Source of the DNA: Clostridium sp. UBA2485
GTDB lineage: Bacteria; Bacillota; Clostridia; Clostridiales; Clostridiaceae
Assembly (NCBI RefSeq): GCF_002341865.1
Contig: NZ_DDOV01000112.1
Span: 47,571 to 102,473 of the forward strand
DNA: 54,903 nucleotides
Reading direction: 5' to 3'
Notes under the pieces: generated by a model
The model's database searches: none
Told to the model about the DNA's origin: nothing
What the model saw: only the letters and a program-made list of their open reading frames with translations
Part shown: positions 25,643 through 32,790 of the stretch, piece after piece
How the letters are laid out: the number at the start of each line of letters is the position of its first letter
Numbering within the stretch: the stretch's first letter is position 1
Program-made: the position numbers and the translations under genes

Positions 25643-26828
25643 TTAATAAATTTAAGTCAATTACCCCATCATTACTAATTTTAGGGACTTTTTTAGTTTT
25701 TTTCTTTACTATAGAACTGCTAATATACTTCATAATTATATCATGGTTTATATATGGTGTTTTGATATATTGCTCTCCTAAAGTCCTAATGATAACCTCT
25801 CTTTCGCCTAGTTTTGACGCTTTACCGTTACCTAAAACTATAATACTAGTTTCCTTATCTTGTAGTCGAAATGATGCTCTAGTACATAGCTGTCCCTTAA
25901 TCTCTGCCGGAATAGAGCTTGAGGTCGGCTTCTGTAAGCTTGTCAATATAAACACTCCTACACTCCTTCCGACTAAGACTATATTTCTAATTAAGCCTAG
26001 TATTTCTTTTTTAATTATTTTTTCCTCTTTACTATCTGCCCCGGATGGATTAAAGAAAGAAAACTCCTCTAATGCTACATAAACATATTTAAATTGCCTA
26101 TATTTAAATGCTCTGTTCCAATCCTCTATATTGTATATACCTTTCCCAATATAATCTTCTATCTTTGCATCCCTTTCTTTACAAATTTTATCTAAATATA
26201 ATAGCGTTTCTCTTACTTCTTCTAAGGTTCTAGATACCCTTTTTACTTGTTTACAATCTTTAAATACTGTTAAATCTCCCTTTCTAATCTGCATAAGATA
26301 TATGTCTATATTATTATGCTGAGTTATTAGGTTAGTTAGAATTAAAAGCATTAGCCTTGACTTGCCTGTTCCAGTGTCCCCACCAATCAATAGGTGTGGG
26401 AATTTGTTCATATCTACTTTTATATATTCACCTTCTCTATTGTAGCCACATAATACTTCATGCTCTTTTGTTTTGACTGGCTCATAGCGTTTATTAGAGT
26501 ATTCATTACGTATTAGGTCTAATTGTATTAATCCGTTGTTTAACCGTTTTATAAGCACATCTTTAGTCTTAAAATAGGTACTTATATAGTCTTTTTTCTT
26601 TTCTAGTTCCTCAAAGCTCATAATCCCGCTTACGTCCAATATGAGCCTATCTCCATAACTTATATTTAGATATTGTTTTAATATCGGTGTGTGGTCTAAT
26701 TTATTGGTAAAACCGCTTTCTTTTGCATACATAGCATTTAATAAACTTTTATATTTATAGAAATCTTTGTTTTTAATCCTATGTCCAATATAACTAACTA
26801 CCCCAATTGCTCCTAGCTCCACAAACAT
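25626..26828 (-). CDS. FtsK/SpoIIIE-type DNA-translocating ATPase
   Basis: A 400-aa cytoplasmic P-loop ATPase with Walker A GGDTGTGKS (149-157), Walker B VYVALEEFS and the sensor region GVFILTSLQKPTSSSIPAEIKGQL, characteristic of FtsK/HerA motors of plasmids and conjugative elements. There is no four-helix FtsK membrane domain. A 53-aa membrane protein encoded just upstream could supply the anchor. Its start overlaps that gene's stop (TAATG). Together with the replication-relaxation protein and iterons it suggests a DNA transfer or segregation module inside the prophage. Confidence 0.82.
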   Translation of the reverse strand: MFVELGAIGVVSYIGHRIKNKDFYKYKSLLNAMYAKESGFTNKLDHTPILKQYLNISYGDRLILDVSGIMSFEELEKKKDYISTYFKTKDVLIKRLNNGLIQLDLIRNEYSNKRYEPVKTKEHEVLCGYNREGEYIKVDMNKFPHLLIGGDTGTGKSRLMLLILTNLITQHNNIDIYLMQIRKGDLTVFKDCKQVKRVSRTLEEVRETLLYLDKICKERDAKIEDYIGKGIYNIEDWNRAFKYRQFKYVYVALEEFSFFNPSGADSKEEKIIKKEILGLIRNIVLVGRSVGVFILTSLQKPTSSSIPAEIKGQLCTRASFRLQDKETSIIVLGNGKASKLGEREVIIRTLGEQYIKTPYINHDIIMKYISSSIVKKKTKKVPKISNDGVIDLNLLNEIKV

Positions 26829-26989
26829 TACTTACCACCTCTTTTGCGGTTTTTTACGGTATAGAACTCTGCTATTTTAGCACCTAAGACAGATAGAAAT
26901 ACAAATCCACCTACTGGTATTCCTTCTATTGTTGTAGCGTCAAATACGGCTTTAAAATAATTTAGAACCAAATTATCTAACCAAAACAT
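26828..26989 (-). CDS. 53-aa single-pass membrane protein
   Basis: Begins MFWLDNLVLNYFKAVFD and contains one hydrophobic segment (GIPVGGFVFLSVLGAKIAEF, about 23-42), then a basic cytoplasmic tail (KNRKRGGK). The stop TAA overlaps the ATG of the FtsK-like gene and the start lies within the end of the RHH gene, a tight operon. It is possibly a membrane partner of the FtsK-type ATPase. No family recognised. Confidence 0.65.
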   Translation of the reverse strand: MFWLDNLVLNYFKAVFDATTIEGIPVGGFVFLSVLGAKIAEFYTVKNRKRGGK

Positions 26990-27137
26990 TCTCTTTCTCC
27001 TTTTCTAAATGCTTCATATAAAACTCAATTGCATTTTTAACAAACTCGCTTTTCTCGTTTCTCTCTCTTTTCATAACCTCTAAATATAATTCCATATCTC
27101 TAGTTGTCTTCCGAAAACTTACATCTATCTTCGGCAT
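26973..27137 (-). CDS. Ribbon-helix-helix (Arc/CopG-like) protein, 54 aa
   Basis: The start is at 27137 (MPKIDVSFRKTT) behind AGGGGTG; the frame is open to 27278 but the added residues are atypical. A beta strand (KIDVSFRKT) is followed by two helices (RDMELYLEVMKRE; SEFVKNAIEFYMKHL), the RHH pattern. Such proteins autoregulate plasmid copy-number or mobilisation operons and toxin-antitoxin genes. It overlaps the 53-aa gene by 17 nt and heads the RHH, membrane protein, FtsK-like, replication-relaxation operon. Confidence 0.7.
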   Translation of the reverse strand: MPKIDVSFRKTTRDMELYLEVMKRERNEKSEFVKNAIEFYMKHLEKEKENVLVR

Positions 27138-27270
27138 CTTTTCACCCCTTAATAAGCGTTTCTTAATACATATATATGTAGATGTTGCGGAAAGTTTCCT
27201 ATTTGCGTAATATTTTTTCAAATAAGTTTTAAATTCGATTTTGAATAATAAAATATAAAAAAATAAGGAC

Positions 27271-27441
27271 CTAATCACATAGGTACCAAATATCTTCTAC
27301 CTTGCGATTAAGTCCTTCTGCTATTATTAACAAAGTTTCTGCATTGCCTTGTTTTATATTTTTCTCTATTGGATTATATGTGCTTTGACTTATGCCAAGC
27401 ATTGCACAAAATTCCTTTTGATTCATCATATACTCTCTCAT
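27271..27441 (-). CDS. Small XRE-family regulator (start possibly frameshifted)
   Basis: From the ATG at 27441 this encodes 56 aa with a compact Cro-type HTH (NQKEFCAMLGISQSTYNPIEKN) and the tail VEDIWYLCD, a common short phage regulator. The open frame extends upstream and reads GVKNKLKEIR, the normal N terminus of this family. The only well-placed start, ATG at 27473 behind AAGGGGTGG, is out of frame by one base (ATGGGGTAAAG; five G instead of four would restore it). Expect either a truncated product, frameshifting, or a mutation. Confidence 0.65.
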   Translation of the reverse strand: MREYMMNQKEFCAMLGISQSTYNPIEKNIKQGNAETLLIIAEGLNRKVEDIWYLCD

Positions 27442-27490
27442 ACGAATTTCTTTTAGTTTATTCTTTACCCCATGATACCACCCCTTAATA

Positions 27491-27517
27491 AATAATATTC
27501 GCTAAATGTATATTATT
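27491..27517. promoter_or_regulatory. Inverted repeat between divergent small regulator and membrane peptide
   Basis: AATAATAT-N11-ATATTATT lies between the minus-strand XRE gene and the plus-strand 36-aa gene. It is the likely operator/promoter region for both; a -10-like TATATT overlaps it. Confidence 0.4.
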
Positions 27518-27559
27518 TCCTTTTTCGGGTGTAATTTAGAAAATACGAGAGGTGATTTT

Positions 27560-27670
27560 ATGGAGTTATTAGAGATCGTTTCTATCGCACTAGTTGTATT
27601 ATTCTTTTCAACGTTATTTTTGTTTTTGTATGTTCTATTTTGGTTGTTTGTATCCCTAATAATAGATTAA
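27560..27670 (+). CDS. 36-aa hydrophobic membrane peptide
   Basis: A strong ribosome binding site (GAGAGGTGATTTT) precedes ATG. The peptide starts MELLEIVSIALVVLFF and is almost entirely hydrophobic to the terminal DD-free LIID. It is followed directly by a terminator shared with the convergent 41-aa gene. Size, position and the overlapping 3' ends recall type I toxin peptides such as TxpA of the B. subtilis skin element, but there is no sequence match I can claim, and the basic C terminus of those toxins is absent. A holin-like role is another option. Confidence 0.55.
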   Translation: MELLEIVSIALVVLFFSTLFLFLYVLFWLFVSLIID

Positions 27671-27672
27671 AT

Positions 27673-27708
27673 AAAAAAGGTAGCCTAGTTTTCTAAGCTG
27701 CCTTTTTT
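27673..27708. terminator. Bidirectional terminator between convergent small genes
   Basis: Stem AAAAAAGGTAGCCTAG / CTAAGCTGCCTTTTTT with a 4-nt loop, functional shape on both strands. It overlaps the 3' end of the 41-aa gene. Confidence 0.8.
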
Positions 27709-27810
27709 AGATTCCTCATACTTTTGTTTAGCGACTTCTACAGGACAGATTTCAAATTCCTCTTCTGTTCTTAGGAAACATTCTTTATAAATACAATCTT
27801 TACAATTCAT
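27685..27810 (-). CDS. 41-aa cysteine-containing small protein
   Basis: GGAGAG precedes the ATG by 7 nt. The product begins MNCKDCIYKECFLRTEEEFE and has C3, C6, C11 and C22, a pattern that could bind a metal. Similar short CxxC proteins are frequent, unassigned members of clostridial phages. It is convergent with the 36-aa membrane peptide and shares its terminator. Confidence 0.6.
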   Translation of the reverse strand: MNCKDCIYKECFLRTEEEFEICPVEVAKQKYEESKKGSLEN

Positions 27811-27876
27811 TGCTTTCTCTCCTTTTTATTTTTTATTATAATTATAGAATTAAAAGAACTTTTTAGCAAATAAAAA

Positions 27877-27910
27877 AAGGCAGCTCCTAACCTAAGTTAA
27901 GAACTACCTT
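27877..27910 (-). terminator. Terminator of the late (lysis) operon
   Basis: On the minus strand AAGGTAGTTCTTAAC / GTTAGGAGCTGCCTT form a stem with loop TTAG and a following TTTTTTT tract. It lies 4 nt past the amidase stop. Confidence 0.8.
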
Positions 27911-27913
27911 CCA

Positions 27914-28657
27914 CTACAACACATCTATATAATCACCATGTATATAACCACCATGTGATCCATAATAAATGTGTATCCAATCCCCTTCTTTTCTATATAA
28001 TCTTATTTTTTCTCCATGTTGTAAAACACATAATATTTTGCTATTGGTGGATTTACCTTCTCTTACATTTAAACCGTCTTTGGCAGTTACAATGCCAGTT
28101 TTACCATCTAAAGAGTACCAATCGTTATTAGGCGTAGACTTACCTGTAACTCCTTCTACAATCGCACTAGCCAGTCTTTCTGCACCTACTTTTTTATATA
28201 GCTCCACATCTGCACTATCTATAAAGAATAGCTCTATTAACATTGCTTTAGCTTTTGTATTTCTTATTACATATAAATTGCTCCCGTTCTTAATTCCTCT
28301 ATTATTAAAACCTAAAGCTGTTATGTTGTTTAAAATTTCCTGTGCTTCTGTAAATATATCATTATTATAGGTATATATTTCTGTTCCTTGTCCTCCTCCT
28401 GCATTTACATGTATGGATATAAATAAATCTACATTGTTAGAATTAGCCTTATTTACTCTATAGGATAAGCTTTCGTTTACACTATTTGCACTATCTATTG
28501 CACATTCTATAACCGCATGTCCTAAAGCTCTTAATTTAGATGTAACTATCTTCCCTACTTCTCTTGTAATGTCCTGTTCTTTAAGTCCATTTCCTATTGC
28601 TCCAGTATCATAACCTCTTATAGTGTGTCCATAATCTATACCTATTTTCAATTTCAT
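27914..28657 (-). CDS. Endolysin: N-acetylmuramoyl-L-alanine amidase with SH3 domain
   Basis: Cleaves the amide bond between MurNAc and L-Ala at the end of infection. The 247 aa comprise an Amidase_3 domain (about 1-175) with zinc ligands in DYGHTIRG (H11), an E in ITREVG, H in ISIHVNAG and catalytic E in LIELFFID. A bacterial SH3 domain (about 188-247) starts GIVTAKDGLNVREG and should bind the wall. The start overlaps the holin stop by 4 nt (ATGA), the classic lysis-cassette arrangement. Confidence 0.93.
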   Translation of the reverse strand: MKLKIGIDYGHTIRGYDTGAIGNGLKEQDITREVGKIVTSKLRALGHAVIECAIDSANSVNESLSYRVNKANSNNVDLFISIHVNAGGGQGTEIYTYNNDIFTEAQEILNNITALGFNNRGIKNGSNLYVIRNTKAKAMLIELFFIDSADVELYKKVGAERLASAIVEGVTGKSTPNNDWYSLDGKTGIVTAKDGLNVREGKSTNSKILCVLQHGEKIRLYRKEGDWIHIYYGSHGGYIHGDYIDVL

Positions 28658-29073
28658 TCCTCCTTCCTGATTTCTTTCTTATTTCCTTCTTTAAGTTGTA
28701 ATAATGCTTCTTTTATTTTCTCTGGAATTGGTAAGCCTAGAGTTGCACAATTCTCTAGTAAACTAATTCCTTCGTTAGCAATGTAGAAATAACATACTAA
28801 TGTTCTAAACACCCACGTTTCTGTATTTATAAGTCTATCAAGGCTTACTGCCACAATTAGAACTACAAATATTACTGCCTTTCGCGCTATTCCTTTAAGT
28901 CCTATATTGCTGGATAGCTCTTTATTTATATACCCTCTTAACAATCCCGTAATGTAGTCTAAAACCATAAATAAAATAAGGATACCTATTGCAGTATCCC
29001 ATGTTCCAAATAGCCAAGTAAAAGCAGTTCCTATACTTGCTACTATTGTTTTTATTAAATTTTCTTTTTCCAT
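28654..29073 (-). CDS. Phage holin (TcdE/phi-family, Holin_4_1)
   Basis: A 139-aa membrane protein that permeabilises the membrane to release or activate the endolysin. Hydrophobic segments lie at about 28-45 (TAIGILILFMVLDYITGLL) and 65-85 (RKAVIFVVLIVAVSLDRL), with the family motif DYITGLLRGYINKELSS. The C-terminal tail is Lys/Glu-rich. It belongs to the toxin-secretion/phage-lysis holin family that includes TcdE. It directly precedes and overlaps the amidase. Confidence 0.9.
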   Translation of the reverse strand: MEKENLIKTIVASIGTAFTWLFGTWDTAIGILILFMVLDYITGLLRGYINKELSSNIGLKGIARKAVIFVVLIVAVSLDRLINTETWVFRTLVCYFYIANEGISLLENCATLGLPIPEKIKEALLQLKEGNKKEIRKEE

Positions 29074-29142
29074 ATTACACCTCTCTTATAGGCAATAAAA
29101 AAAGACCTGTTACAGTCTGTTTCTTTGCCTTTAGTATTATAG

Positions 29143-29355
29143 TTATTTATTTAATTTTTTCTCAATAGCTAAAATCATATCTTCTTCTGTGCATAAAAAT
29201 GCTAGTTCCTCTTTTTTAATTCTAAACATTCTATCTTCTCCATCTATGATAGCAGTTATTATTCTGCCATTATAATGCTCTTCAACTGCTCTAGTTGGTT
29301 GCCCTATTACTGGATTTTTAAATTGAACGCTTGAACTCTTTATAATAATTAACAT
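29143..29355 (-). CDS. 70-aa conserved-type phage protein of unknown function
   Basis: A small soluble protein beginning MLIIIKSSSVQFKNPVIG. It is beta-rich at the N terminus with a helical end (TEEDMILAIEKKL). It starts 1 nt after the tail-fibre gene ends and precedes the holin. The position (after the fibre, before lysis) suits a baseplate or fibre-assembly accessory, which is only inferred from context. Confidence 0.65.
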   Translation of the reverse strand: MLIIIKSSSVQFKNPVIGQPTRAVEEHYNGRIITAIIDGEDRMFRIKKEELAFLCTEEDMILAIEKKLNK

Positions 29356-29356
29356 A

Positions 29357-31399
29357 TTAAATTTCCTCCGTAATTTCTTTTATTTCAATAATTTCTTCTA
29401 TATCAAAATTATAGTTCTCACCTAACCAAGACTCTCCATTTTCTCGTTCAACTCCTTTAATTGACCAATCTTGAACGTTGTCATCATTTCTTGTACCTAT
29501 TACAAGGCATTTATATAACCCTTCTTTTTCACACGTAACTTTCAATAAATCTCCAACTACTTCACCAAAGCCACGTCCAAAATGTTTATAACCATTCACC
29601 CATACATCAACATCTTTATTTAGGTATTTAAAGTAGTCAGGTAACTGCATTTCTACAATTTGTCCATCCTTCGTTGCTTCTATAGTATATCTATACAATG
29701 TATCTCCAGCTGTAGGGCTTTCTACTGCTCCGTGTCTAATTCTATGAGTTGCTTTTTTATTTGGGTTCGGATGAGGTATTTCAAAGTTTTTTGTACCTGT
29801 AACGGAAAACGAACCTGGTACAATCCAATTATTACCGCTAACTCCCAATACTCCCTCATAGCTATTTAGAGATTTAGTTGCTTGACCTATAGCTATTCCA
29901 AATAACCCTGAGCTGCTTGAATCTCTCCCTAAAGCAATGCTATTGATTCCACCTGCATTAGCATCCATCCCAATTGATATTGCACCAGCGCTTGTTGACT
30001 TAGCCCTATATCCTATAGAAATTGGGTTGTTATTTATTGCAACCGCTGTTTCAGCTTGCGTCCCAATTGCTATACCGTACTGACCATTGTTTAAAGAATT
30101 TGCACCTAAAGTGATATTGTCACTTTTTAAACCATGCGCATTTATATCTTTTTTATGCTCATTTATATTCAATTCATTTTCATTTAATTTGTTCTCAACT
30201 GTTTTGCTATCATTTGTTTTAATATCTTCTGCATTTAAAATAACTTCTCCTATCTTCCCATTAACACTAGCAACTTTACCTTCTCCGTCTTTACCTTTAA
30301 GAGAGTTTAAGAAATCTTCTTCTGTTCCTGTATTCCCTGCATCTAGCCACACTTGATAAGCTGACTTACCATCTTGACCGTCTTTGCCATCCTCGCCAGG
30401 TAATCCATCTTTCCCTGGCATGCCCTGTTCTCCTTGTAAACCTCTTTCTCCTTGAATTCCTTGAATACCCTGCTCTCCGTGTTCTCCCTGTTCTCCTTTA
30501 ATTCTTCCGACATTAAGCCATTGCGTACCGTCCCATAAATATAAATCTTCACCTACAATATAAGTATCTCCAATTGTCCCAACAGGGTGTGTTTGTTGTA
30601 GTTCTTCTAAGCTATCATAACTACCTTTTATATTTATTCCTGTGCCTGGTTCTCCTTTTTCTCCTCTTTCTCCCTGTTCACCTTTTTCACCTTTCTCACC
30701 ACGTTCGCCTTGAATACCCTGTAGTCCCTGTATGCCTTGTATTCCCTGCTCTCCTTGCTCCCCACGCTCTCCTTTTTCTCCTTGAGCACCTTGTAAGTCT
30801 ACATAGATATACTCTTGCTCGTCCTCTCTTTTAACTCCTAGCTTTGTTCTGTCCCACTTAAACTCTAGCCCTACTCCTGCTTTCCCTGCGTTAGTTTGTA
30901 ACCAGATTATCATGTCTGTAAGTGCTTTCCCTCTTATAGCATCATTTAAGTTTGTGTTGTTAATATCTCCAATTTGAGCTTGTAATTTTTGCAATGCATC
31001 TGAGTCCCCTACGTCCACAACTTCTGTTGTATAAATACTTTTCCTTATATAAAAATTAAACAATGTGCTAGTTAATATTTGTTCATCCTTATTCACCCTA
31101 ATTTCACAATAACAACGTCCTGGTGCTGATATAGTATTTTTAGAGAGAACGCATTCAACTATTCCGTTTTTGGGGTCTTTTATGGTTGTCCCATTATCTT
31201 GCTTTTGTCTGCTAACTTTTCCATTAGGTTTAGCAAATAAAAATTCTACCTCTAACCCTGTTAGATCATAATTTTCAGTTCCATCAACTAGTTGAACTGT
31301 AAATACGTTGCTATTTATATCACCTTGTACAGCTTCTATTCCTGTGTGTTCCATAGGATGTTTTATATCTAATAATATATTAAACTCTTTTGGTTGCAT
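29357..31399 (-). CDS. Receptor-binding tail fibre: BppU, collagen-like and YadA-like
   Basis: A 680-aa modular adhesin. Residues 1-125 resemble the BppU N-terminal baseplate domain, which attaches to the tail tip. Two collagen-like Gly-X-Y tracts (about 203-252 and 302-346, QGEKGERG type) flank a small domain with YLWDGTQWLNVG. A short coiled coil leads to a YadA/Hep-Hag-type beta-roll (about 430-530; repeats such as GIAIGTQA, AISIGMDA, SIALGRDS). The C-terminal domain (KNFEIPHPNP ... LPDYFKYLN) resembles the terminal domain of many phage fibres. A trimer is expected. It probably sets host range. Confidence 0.85.
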   Translation of the reverse strand: MQPKEFNILLDIKHPMEHTGIEAVQGDINSNVFTVQLVDGTENYDLTGLEVEFLFAKPNGKVSRQKQDNGTTIKDPKNGIVECVLSKNTISAPGRCYCEIRVNKDEQILTSTLFNFYIRKSIYTTEVVDVGDSDALQKLQAQIGDINNTNLNDAIRGKALTDMIIWLQTNAGKAGVGLEFKWDRTKLGVKREDEQEYIYVDLQGAQGEKGERGEQGEQGIQGIQGLQGIQGERGEKGEKGEQGERGEKGEPGTGINIKGSYDSLEELQQTHPVGTIGDTYIVGEDLYLWDGTQWLNVGRIKGEQGEHGEQGIQGIQGERGLQGEQGMPGKDGLPGEDGKDGQDGKSAYQVWLDAGNTGTEEDFLNSLKGKDGEGKVASVNGKIGEVILNAEDIKTNDSKTVENKLNENELNINEHKKDINAHGLKSDNITLGANSLNNGQYGIAIGTQAETAVAINNNPISIGYRAKSTSAGAISIGMDANAGGINSIALGRDSSSSGLFGIAIGQATKSLNSYEGVLGVSGNNWIVPGSFSVTGTKNFEIPHPNPNKKATHRIRHGAVESPTAGDTLYRYTIEATKDGQIVEMQLPDYFKYLNKDVDVWVNGYKHFGRGFGEVVGDLLKVTCEKEGLYKCLVIGTRNDDNVQDWSIKGVERENGESWLGENYNFDIEEIIEIKEITEEI

Positions 31400-31410
31400 A
31401 TCATCCCTCC

Positions 31411-31659
31411 TTAATTAAAGACTCTTCCATCTATAGAGCCTAATATAACGTATGTCCCCGACATCTTTATTAAAATAACTCTCTTCCCAACTGACAATAC
31501 TGCATTACCAAGATACCCGTACATCTTTTTACTTGGGATTGTCTCGCCATCAAACTGAACTTCATAATTTGCATATCCAGTAAATTTTTTAGTTATAACG
31601 CCAAGTTTATATTTTTCTTCATCTGTTTTCATATTCATCAAAAACTTTGTATTGTCCAT
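31411..31659 (-). CDS. 82-aa tail-associated protein
   Basis: A small beta-rich protein (YKLGVITKKFTGYANYEVQFDG split across two strands; GKRVILIKMSGTYVILGSIDGR) with the look of an OB-fold or spike-barrel. It sits between the tail hub gene and the fibre, 16 nt from the former. Similar short barrel proteins cap tail tips, but I cannot name the family. Confidence 0.6.
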   Translation of the reverse strand: MDNTKFLMNMKTDEEKYKLGVITKKFTGYANYEVQFDGETIPSKKMYGYLGNAVLSVGKRVILIKMSGTYVILGSIDGRVFN

Positions 31660-31674
31660 GAATAACCTCCTGTA

Positions 31675-32790
31675 TTAGATATACACAATCTTTTTACATT
31701 GATGCTCCATTGTGCCGCTAAAATTAATTCGCCATGATTTCTCTAAGTATTTAGAAGATACATCCATGCCTTTAACATCAACGAATAACATATTATCATT
31801 CGAGTGATGTGGCATAATTGATGTGCTAAAAGTAAATGTACTGTATATTTGACTATCATTGTAAGCAATTCGCTTTGTAACAGACTCCAAGGTTTGTTGA
31901 TCGGGTATATTCTCTATCTTTTCTAGTTTAACAATCCTTCTGTTTCTATTAGGTATAGACGTTATGGATGATAAGGAGTTATTTTCATAGGTCGCAACTT
32001 TAGGTAAAGCTTCGGGGTTGGAGTATGTTACATGCCATACATTCGGGGCGTTAAACAAGTCTATTTCCTCAACCATATCAGGCGTTATTATGGATGTATC
32101 ATCAGAGCGATAAGAATATTCAATCTCTCTTTTTGAAGGTTCTATATACTTATTCACTTGATAAACTCCATTATTATCAACCCATATTTTTTTATAGTTA
32201 ATTTCTTCTAGTAGTTCATTTATAATTTGTAGTTTAGGTGTGCCTAAATCGAATTCTCTTTCCAAGGGTAATACTAATGAACTGTCCTCTATTTCTATTT
32301 GCGGTATACCAGCACTATTTATAATATCCTTTATCAAGTCTGTGTATTTCTTATTTTTATCATAAAATAATCTTTCTGTTATTTTGTCTTCTCTAAGAAT
32401 TAGATTTTTGTCAAATAATTCTAATTCTCTTATCACTTGTGTACCGTTATATTTTCTATTTGGTGAGGAAATAAGAAAAACTCCTAAATTCCATTTTGCC
32501 ACACCTCCGTCTGGCATTTTCAAATTAAATATTGGTCTTATCCTGTCATTAAGCCAGTCTATAGCTCTAAATTGCTTTTCTGGTACAGATACACTTCCAA
32601 CCCTTTGGATTTGCGCTTCAGAATCAAATTGAATATGCCCGCTATCTTTTATTGCATCTAATTCACCAATTTTAACATCATACTTATTTAATAAGTCTAC
32701 AGTTACAAAACCTTCTCTTGCACCATGTTTAAAATGCAGTTGATCTATTATATCTTGTGTTCTATAACCATCAACACCTAAATCAACCAT
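31675..32790 (-). CDS. Tail hub/tail-associated protein (gp27/Tal-like)
   Basis: A 371-aa protein with the layout of baseplate-hub proteins of siphophages: an N-terminal beta domain (REGFVTVDLLNKYDVKIGELDA), insertions with WNLGVFLISSPNRKY, and the central NELLEEINYKKIWVDNNGVYQV, a phrase typical of XkdQ/gp27-like hubs. No protease or lysozyme domain is visible. It overlaps the upstream gene by 8 nt. Order after the Dit-like protein supports the tail-tip assignment. Confidence 0.7.
   Translation of the reverse strand: MVDLGVDGYRTQDIIDQLHFKHGAREGFVTVDLLNKYDVKIGELDAIKDSGHIQFDSEAQIQRVGSVSVPEKQFRAIDWLNDRIRPIFNLKMPDGGVAKWNLGVFLISSPNRKYNGTQVIRELELFDKNLILREDKITERLFYDKNKKYTDLIKDIINSAGIPQIEIEDSSLVLPLEREFDLGTPKLQIINELLEEINYKKIWVDNNGVYQVNKYIEPSKREIEYSYRSDDTSIITPDMVEEIDLFNAPNVWHVTYSNPEALPKVATYENNSLSSITSIPNRNRRIVKLEKIENIPDQQTLESVTKRIAYNDSQIYSTFTFSTSIMPHHSNDNMLFVDVKGMDVSSKYLEKSWRINFSGTMEHQCKKIVYI

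Noticed and set aside
25633..26082. 149-codon frame antisense to the FtsK-like gene
   Set aside because: The minus-strand frame carries the conserved FtsK motifs; the plus-strand frame is a Leu/Ile/Ser-rich shadow.
23010..27900. An integrase or serine recombinase at the left end of the prophage
   Set aside because: None of the proteins here has tyrosine-recombinase (R..HxxR..Y) or serine-recombinase motifs. It must be outside the window if present.
30400..30800. CRISPR-like repetitive DNA
   Set aside because: The repeats are short codon-phase Gly-X-Y repeats in one gene, with no repeat/spacer structure.
30343..30834. Frames on both strands overlapping the collagen-like coding region
   Set aside because: Repeat-driven shadows of the fibre gene's Gly-X-Y codons.
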